From NCBI GenBank assembly GCA_030144725.1, contig JASKMD010000005.1, positions 5,939,212-6,003,211 of the forward strand: 64,000 nt of DNA. Reading direction: 5' to 3'. The notes beneath the pieces were generated by a model that was not told the DNA's origin, made no database searches, and saw only the letters and a list, made by a program, of their open reading frames with translations. Made by a program: the position numbers and the translations under genes. Source of the stretch: Haematococcus lacustris. Taxonomy: Eukaryota; Chlorophyta; Chlorophyceae; Chlamydomonadales; Haematococcaceae. Within the stretch, counting starts at the first letter, position 1. Every line of letters begins with the position of its first letter. Shown one piece after another: positions 57,587 through 64,000 of this stretch.

Positions 57587-59044
57587 TTAGGACGCAGGAG
57601 GAAGAACATTGTTCCGGAAGTTGGTAGCCCCCTGCCAGTTGCCGGGAGGGGAGTACCTGCATGCCAGCACATGGGTCAGAGTGAGTGCCACCGCCACACA
57701 GCCACAGCAGCACTGGCCTGGCCCTGCATTGCTGGCCAAGCATCTGGTGGCCTGCTGCACCTCCTGCCTACTTGCCTGCAAACATAGATGGTTTGAGAGG
57801 TGCATTTGTTCTTTGCCGTGGCGCAGCCCAGCTGCTTGGTGTCCTTCCACACCTGTCCAAGGTGCAAGACATCACCACATGGCAGCACCACTGTTTACAT
57901 CACTGCAAGCACCCAGGAGAGACCAGCCACTGCAGGTTGGAGAGCTGCCAGCACTGACCATCTGTGTGAAGTGTCCGGTGTTGGAAGAATAGCCCGGAGC
58001 GCTGTACCTGTACCGCGCTTGCTCATTGTACCTGCACAGCAAACGTCAGGAACAGCACACAGCCGGGCCTTTCCACTTGGTTGATGTGCCACTGCGGCTC
58101 ATGAGGATGGCTCTTCACGTGGTTGGGGCATGTCCAGCAGCATGGCCAGCTCTCGCATGTCAGCATGGCCAGAGGCAAAAGTGGGCGGTCAGCACACATG
58201 CAACCTTTTGCTGGAGTGTAGGCCTGACATGCTTAGGTATGTATGCCTTGCTCGAATCCACCCTGCCCTGCTACGTGACTGTGAGTGCAAATCACCATGC
58301 AAAAGCTACATCCGCCCACGTTTGATAGCCCATAGCTAGGTTTTCGCCCACCCCTGCCAAGACACAGCAAAGCAAACGCCAAAGCAGGTGTGTATGCCAC
58401 AACTATGCAGGGAAAGGGAGATGCGGAGATCTGCATATGCTCTAGCAGCGTGAGTGGTAGAAGGCTCGACAGCCAGGGGGAGCCATGCAGGCAGCAGCAC
58501 GTTTGGACCCTTACCTGATGCGCCTGAGTGCTTGAAAGTGCAAGTGGCCGCAAGGTTGTTCGCCCAAGACTGAGCACCGCTTACAACGGAAGCACTGCAG
58601 GTAAGGGCAGGGGCCTGGTGTACCCTACGGTACCCATTGTGCAAGGCCAGAATATCCGTTCCTGCATAAATGGGCCAATGAGCATCTCGTCATCGTGTGT
58701 TGTTGCTGTGTCTTCCACGAAACAAGTGGAATTGCTTCCCCGACCCGACTTCGATGCTGGCGGCCCCCCTGACTGTTGCGGGCCCACTTGCCTGCGAGCT
58801 TGGGAGAAGGACCTACAGCACAGGGAAGGAGCACACTAGTTTATGAGGCGACGCGGCTGTCAAACTCGCCTGGAGCACGCGGCTGTCGACGACGGACGGG
58901 GCTGTCATCTTGAACTAAACCGATCCGAAATTCGCTGCTGCAGCGTTGACGCGCAAAGGCTAAAGCAGGCGCTATGTACGCACCTGCTTGCGCCGAGGCT
59001 AGACTCATAACAAGAGCGACGTAAAACAACAAAGAAGCGAACAT
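57587..59044 (-). CDS. Secreted CAP/PR-1 (SCP) domain protein 2
   Basis: Six exons join in phase: 59044-58984, 58661-58515, 58353-58296, 58031-57959, 57852-57776 and 57656-57587, giving 161 residues. A signal peptide starts the protein (MFASLLFYVALVMSLASAQA). The CAP fold follows in order: DILALHNGYRRVHQAPAL (first His), AQSWANNLA, CTFKHSG, GENLAMG (Glu), WYNEQARY, GHFTQMVWKDTKQLGCATA (second His), YVCRYSPPGN. Both His and both Glu of the CAP tetrad and the CRY/SPPGN signature are present. The intron between exons 5 and 6 uses a GC donor (CAG|GCAAGT). CAP proteins are small extracellular proteins, and their role in algae is unclear. It forms a same-strand pair with the gene at 62054-63800. 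Confidence 0.9.
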
Positions 59045-59570
59045 TGTCGCTTCCGTTCTATGTCAAGGTTGTCGGTGGGGAATATAGGCTTGGTTGTGAC
59101 AAGATCGGCCAGATGTTAATCGTTAGTTGAGTTTGATTTAAACATCATACCGTACCTCGGACCGAATTTAATCAACCCTCCCGGTTACTCTATGCCGCCG
59201 GCACCCCGTCTGTAGTGTTTGTCCACGCTAGAGGCCTGTAGGTACGGCATCGCAGGCAAGAGCGGTACAGGTGAGCCAGCCACATTTATTGGTTCACATT
59301 TAGGCTGGCCCCACCGATGCTCAGCTCCCCAATGTATGCCATCCCAATGTCCGTGCTCGCTGCTAGTGTCGACCGCGGTTACAGGCGTTGCAGGCGAATG
59401 TCCTGCGCGGCCTCGGTGCTGGGAGGCACAAAAACTTCTGTGCCCTCCTGGTAGGTGAGGCCTGCGCATAGTGTATTGCATTTTGGCCTCCATCGGTCTC
59501 AGGCATGCCTGCAGGTGACGGATGACACTAACAATTCGCCCCCAATGCAGGCCATCCACAATCCAGCCCC
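59045..59570. other. Upstream region of CAP gene 2
   Basis: It contains the likely promoter of the CAP gene read leftward from 59044; GGAATATAGG at 59080 reads CCTATATTCC on the gene strand and is a weak TATA-like candidate. Nothing else was recognised. Confidence 0.3.
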
Positions 59571-59856
59571 ACCCCTCGCCGCCGCAGCCCAGCCCTGCCC
59601 CACCCCCTTCCAACCCTGCCCCACCCCCTCCCAGCCCCACCCCACCCCCTCCCAGCCCTGCCCCACCCCCTCCAAGCCTTGCATTGCCCCTCGCCGCCCC
59701 AGGCCAGCCCTGCCTCACCCCTCCCAGCCCTGCCCCACCCCTTCCAGCCATGCCCCACCCCCTCCCAGCCTTTCGCTGCCCCTCCCCTCCCTGCCCAGCC
59801 CTGCCCCACCCCCTCCCAGCCCTGCCCCACCCCCTCCCAGCCTTGCGCTTCCCCTG
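59571..59856. repeat. Degenerate 21-bp minisatellite bordering the CCCCG array
   Basis: Units close to CCCTGCCCCACCCCCTCCCAG recur about a dozen times and run straight into the pentanucleotide array, suggesting that the array grew from a C-rich minisatellite. Confidence 0.85.
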
Positions 59857-61049
59857 CCCCGCCCCGCCCCGCCCCGCCCCGCCCCGCCCCGCCCCGCCCC
59901 GCCCCGCCCCGCCCCGCCCCGCCCCGCCCCGCCCCGCCCCGCCCCGCCCCGCCCCGCCCCGCCCCGCCCCGCCCCGCCCCGCCCCGCCCCGCCCCGCCCC
60001 GCCCCGCCCCGCCCCGCCCCGCCCCGCCCCGCCCCGCCCCGCCCCGCCCCGCCCCGCCCCGCCCCGCCCCGCCCCGCCCCGCCCCGCCCCGCCCCGCCCC
60101 GCCCCGCCCCGCCCCGCCCCGCCCCGCCCCGCCCCGCCCCGCCCCGCCCCGCCCCGCCCCGCCCCGCCCCGCCCCGCCCCGCCCCGCCCCGCCCCGCCCC
60201 GCCCCGCCCCGCCCCGCCCCGCCCCGCCCCGCCCCGCCCCGCCCCGCCCCGCCCCGCCCCGCCCCGCCCCGCCCCGCCCCGCCCCGCCCCGCCCCGCCCC
60301 GCCCCGCCCCGCCCCGCCCCGCCCCGCCCCGCCCCGCCCCGCCCCGCCCCGCCCCGCCCCGCCCCGCCCCGCCCCGCCCCGCCCCGCCCCGCCCCGCCCC
60401 GCCCCGCCCCGCCCCGCCCCGCCCCGCCCCGCCCCGCCCCGCCCCGCCCCGCCCCGCCCCGCCCCGCCCCGCCCCGCCCCGCCCCGCCCCGCCCCGCCCC
60501 GCCCCGCCCCGCCCCGCCCCGCCCCGCCCCGCCCCGCCCCGCCCCGCCCCGCCCCGCCCCGCCCCGCCCCGCCCCGCCCCGCCCCGCCCCGCCCCGCCCC
60601 GCCCCGCCCCGCCCCGCCCCGCCCCGCCCCGCCCCGCCCCGCCCCGCCCCGCCCCGCCCCGCCCCGCCCCGCCCCGCCCCGCCCCGCCCCGCCCCGCCCC
60701 GCCCCGCCCCGCCCCGCCCCGCCCCGCCCCGCCCCGCCCCGCCCCGCCCCGCCCCGCCCCGCCCCGCCCCGCCCCGCCCCGCCCCGCCCCGCCCCGCCCC
60801 GCCCCGCCCCGCCCCGCCCCGCCCCGCCCCGCCCCGCCCCGCCCCGCCCCGCCCCGCCCCGCCCCGCCCCGCCCCGCCCCGCCCCGCCCCGCCCCGCCCC
60901 GCCCCGCCCCGCCCCGCCCCGCCCCGCCCCGCCCCGCCCCGCCCCGCCCCGCCCCGCCCCGCCCCGCCCCGCCCCGCCCCGCCCCGCCCCGCCCCGCCCC
61001 GCCCCGCCCCGCCCCGCCCCGCCCCGCCCCGCCCCGCCCCGCCCCGCCC
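59857..61049. repeat. (CCCCG)n array, about 1.2 kb
   Basis: About 238 essentially perfect CCCCG units end in CCCTGCCCTG. It lies between the two CAP genes and is not inside a recognised transcript. All six frames are open, which explains the very long spurious ORFs. It is CpG-dense and its complement is G-quadruplex-capable. The real length may be mis-assembled. Confidence 0.98.
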
Positions 61050-62053
61050 TGCCCTGCCTGTAGGTGTGTGGCAGTGCAAGCTGCACGTGTGCTGCAGTGC
61101 ATGAGCAGCAGCAGCAGCAGGCTGCAGTGCATGTGTTACAGTGCATCAGCAGCAGCTGCAGCAGGCTGTAGTGCATGAGTAGTTGCGCAAGGACAGCAGC
61201 AGAAGTGTATGGGCAGCAGGAGCAGCGGGCTGTAGGTGTGTGGCAGTGCAGGCTGCAGGTAGCAGCAGGCTGTAGGTGTGCTTTAGTGCATGGTTTAGTG
61301 CATGTAGTGCCTGAGTCTCACGGGGGGATTCAAACGGGGTGAGGCCATGTGGTGCAACTGTGCACATATATCCCTTCCCTTTTGCCTGCGTGCCTGGTGA
61401 GCAAGAGTCCGCAATGGCCTGGACCTGTGGTGCCGTTTTCCAGCCCCTAGCCCGGTCAAGCAGTGGCTCACTTGACCGGTTATGGGGTGTGTGCCTTGCC
61501 CAGTGGGGGCAGGCCATGCCACTAACATAGCTGAGTAGGCCCTGTCCAGCCAGCTGCCCTGCATAAGAGATGGCACTGGAGGGGTGAGCGGCTGCATCAC
61601 AGCAGCCACATTTGCATCAGGGAGCCACGATACATAGGCTTGGCAGGTCTGGCAGGCAGGTTGGTGAGCTGCCGAGTTGCCAGTCGTTTGGCTGCTGGCT
61701 GGCGTGCTTGGCTCCATGAGGAGACGTGCTGCATAGTGATGATTGGCTGCACAGCTCGCCATAACACGTCATTACATCCTTGCAGTAAACACAACCTGTA
61801 CAGATCCTTGATGTAATGACTGGCGAGCTCTCTAAATATAACTCTAGCATGCAGCATGCATTGCCTACGCAATCACGGCAGTGGATGCATGTCCAATCAC
61901 GATCATGGACGAAGGGCGTGACCCTAGAATGTCACGGTGGGTTCACGGATGTACGCGTCAGCCTGTTGTCTAGCTTAGCCAGGCCAGCTGGCTCATGTAA
62001 CGACATCCTCCATGCGTCAAGGCGGCATGCTGCCCGCAAGTAGCTCCAGCCTT
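61050..62053. other. Spacer downstream of CAP gene 1, with GCAGTGCATG-type repeats
   Basis: From about 61060 to 61310 there are degenerate repeats of GCAGGCTGTAGGTGTG and CAGTGCATG words mixed with CAG runs. The remaining 750 bases hold no recognisable gene. Confidence 0.4.
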
Positions 62054-63800
62054 TCAGGGAGTGGCGGGGAGGACATTGGACCTGAACGCGCCCTGGACAT
62101 TGCCGGGAGGGGAGTACCTGCATGCCAGCACATGGGTCAGAGTCAGTGCCACCGCCACACAGCCACAGCAGCACTGGCCTGGCCCTGCATTGCTGATGTG
62201 CCTTGCAGAGGTCAGAGTGCACTGACAGCCCTGCATGCCAAGGCCAGGATGATCGGCGTAGCCAGTATCAGCCAGCAACAGATGCCACGAACTGTGATGA
62301 CATGTCTTCTGTGCAGCTGCCGGGCCAGGCAGTCAGTGCAGTGGCTGGCTGGTGCCAGGCTGAGGGCCTTGCTGGCCAAGCATCTGGTGGCCTGCTGCAC
62401 CTCCTGCCCGCTTGCCTGCAAACATAGATGGTCCGGGAGCTGCACTTGGACATGGCCGAGGCGCAGCCCAGCTGTGTGGTGCCCTTCCACACCTGAGGGC
62501 AGCATGTGCGGGCAGCATCAACGGGGGCGAGCCACAGGGTCAGAGCATGGAGGTGAGGGCTGCATGCTGTTTGGTGTTGGTCTGCATCACAGGTCTAGCC
62601 CTAGGTAAAGGTGCAGCCAGTGTTGCTGCATGTGGCACCCATCATGGCTGGGCTGCACACAGGGCAGAGATAGGCGCTGCCAGGGGCCAAGCTGGGTCAC
62701 AGGAACAGGCCCATGGCAGCCAGGCAGGCAGTCGCCACAGCACACCGTGCAAGTGGAGGCTGCCCCTCTGACCAGCCACAGGGCAGCCAGGTGGGCGGTC
62801 ACTGCAGGACCAGGAGCTGGCAGCACTCACCATCTGTGTGAAGTGGCCTGTGCTCATCCCAAAGCCTGGCGCACCATAGTTGTACTGCCTCACCTCGTTG
62901 TACCTACAAGGCAGGCGTGAGCACAGCAGTGCCTTGGCACCAGGCTGCAGGGCAGCAGTGGCAGGGCCAGGGGTGGCCGGTGGTGCCCGCATCAGAGCAG
63001 GGCAGGCGCAAGGGCAGGGGCGGCTGCAGAGTGGGCAGCAGCGGTGGGGGCTGGCCACGCTGACAGGTGCAGGCCTCCTCCTGCTGTCATCACCCAGGGT
63101 GCTGCAGGCCCTGCCACGCCCCCATGCACCCTCCAGCATGCAGCCATGAGCCTTGCGCTGGACACCATGAGCAGCCCTGCCCTGAGCTGCTGTACAAGCT
63201 CCACGCACCAGCCGCGAGCCACCTCTGTCCATGACCGATGGCCTGAAGCAAGGTTCTCGCCCTGGCCTGCAATGTCACAACACAGCAAGCAGCAGCAAAG
63301 CGTGAGGGTGACAGCGGGCAGCTAGCAGGCCATCACTGACAGGATCCATCCGACCTGAGGCAGCTGGCTGCATAGCATGCAAGCTGGCCATGGCAGCCCC
63401 ATACCTGTACCGCGCGCGTGCTCAAAGGTGCAGCTGGCTGCCAGCCTGTTTGCCCAAGACTGGGCAGCGCTGGTGAGGGCGGCACTGGAGGTGAGAGGAG
63501 GGACCTGGTGTGCCCTGCGGTACCCGTTGTGCAAGGCCAGGATGTCTGCACCAGGCGCACGCAAGGGGCAGGTCACCATGCCTGGCACCCATGTTTCCCG
63601 TCGGCTCTGTCACTGTGCGTGTCACAATGCGGCTTAGCCGTGCTTCTAGTCGTGCGGTAGCTCCTGCCTGATGCGGGGCATGTCGCCTTCGCCATCGATG
63701 TGCACCGCCGCAATGCAGTCTGTTGTGAAGCTGCCCCACCTGCTTGTGCCGAGGCCAAGGCCAGCGTAAGGGCGACCACAAACACCCGCACGGCAAGCAT
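62054..63800 (-). CDS. Secreted CAP/PR-1 (SCP) domain protein 1
   Basis: Six exons join in phase: 63800-63740, 63545-63405 (an alternative donor six bases earlier is also in phase), 63266-63209, 62903-62831, 62492-62416 and 62117-62054, giving 157 residues. The signal peptide is MLAVRVFVVALTLALASAQA. CAP motifs in order: DILALHNGYRRAHQVPPL, AQSWANRLA, CTFEHA, GQGENLASGH, WYNEVRQY, GHFTQMVWKGTTQLGCASA, YVCRYSPPGN. The catalytic-like tetrad is intact. Exon lengths 61, 58, 73 and 77 are identical to CAP gene 2, and the same GC-AG intron is used between exons 5 and 6, so the two are tandem duplicates. Intron 5 is partly near-identical between the copies but carries an extra block of about 175 bases here (62196-62370). 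Confidence 0.9.
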
Positions 63801-64000
63801 CGCAGCTGTCTTGTCGCGTTGGTCGAAGCTCTGCTTGGTGGAGAGGAGTTGTTTGGCAAAGCGAGGAACCAGCTGAAGAAGAGCACCTCCCGCTCATACA
63901 TTACTCGCAGGCAGCTTCCTGGCCGGCCGCGGCTTCCGGGCAATTGAAGGTGGCATCACCGCGACGACCTCAACCGCACAAAACGGGCATTCACCACATG
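63801..64000. other. Upstream region of CAP gene 1
   Basis: Probable promoter and 5' UTR of the minus-strand CAP gene. No motif can be called with confidence. Confidence 0.3.

Noticed and set aside
58140..58200. Alternative exon 3 of CAP gene 2 (TFASGHADMRELA)
   Set aside because: A better exon at 58353-58296 carries GENLAMG, matches the 58-base length in the paralog and joins in phase on both sides.
59185..61178. ORFs of 450-660 codons encoding (PAPPR)n or (GRGGA)n
   Set aside because: They are artefacts of the stop-free (CCCCG)n array in all six frames, with no splice or domain support.
1..64000. CRISPR array, prophage or bacterial operon
   Set aside because: No spaced identical repeats with unique spacers and no prokaryotic gene packing; the genes are intron-rich and eukaryotic.

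Overview
The window looks like nuclear DNA of a chlorophyte green alga, most likely a chlamydomonadalean. It is GC-rich and intron-dense with GT-AG splicing, its proteins carry long Gln/Ser/Gly-Gln low-complexity stretches, and it holds an octotricopeptide-like (OPR) giant protein, Fanzor (eukaryotic TnpB) remnants and huge pentanucleotide arrays. No bacterial operons, rRNA or convincing tRNA genes were seen. A Haematococcus-like genome is possible, but that is a guess. Gene models were built by hand from reading frame, splice signals and codon phase; first exons are the least certain parts.

Region 0.6-22.2 kb (minus strand): two paralogous genes, A (about 0.6-9.1 kb) and B (about 11.1-22.2 kb). 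Each encodes a membrane receptor with TM segment, CHASE-like extracellular sensor, second TM, linker and class I cyclic-nucleotide phosphodiesterase domain. Catalytic exons and their introns are nearly identical between A and B while the sensor exons have diverged. Between them lie a 5'-truncated LINE copy with target-site-like repeats and a stray copy of one sensor exon. Three Fanzor copies sit on the opposite strand: one inside gene A (3.34-4.83 kb, framed by exact 19-bp direct repeats and ending in a strong hairpin) and two inside one intron of gene B (17.3-20.6 kb).

Region 22.7-26.6 kb (minus): a complete plastid-type cysteine synthase (O-acetylserine (thiol)lyase) in 11 exons, and an unidentified conserved-looking ORF just upstream. 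Region 26.6-29.4 kb is mostly repeats and unassigned sequence.

Region 29.4-38.6 kb (plus): a USP22/Ubp8-type ubiquitin-specific protease whose catalytic domain is split by about 1,000 residues of low-complexity sequence, including a CXXC-like zinc finger. Its last intron contains about 2.1 kb of almost perfect (CCCCA)n.

Region 39.2-50.0 kb (plus): a giant OPR-like protein, presumably acting on organellar RNA, with one 6.2-kb exon and repeated GGGGCA expansions. Region 50-54.6 kb is an island of mobile-element debris: a 1.2-kb terminal-inverted-repeat element with an AT-hook ORF, a 250-bp MITE-like element and a Fanzor scrap.

Region 54.6-56.5 kb (plus): a fasciclin (FAS1) domain gene. Region 57.6-63.8 kb (minus): two intact, secreted CAP/PR-1-like genes with identical exon phases, separated by a 1.2-kb (CCCCG)n array. 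The genes do not form one pathway. The themes are signalling receptors, secreted or surface proteins, chromatin deubiquitination, sulfur assimilation and organelle RNA, with heavy mobile-element load.
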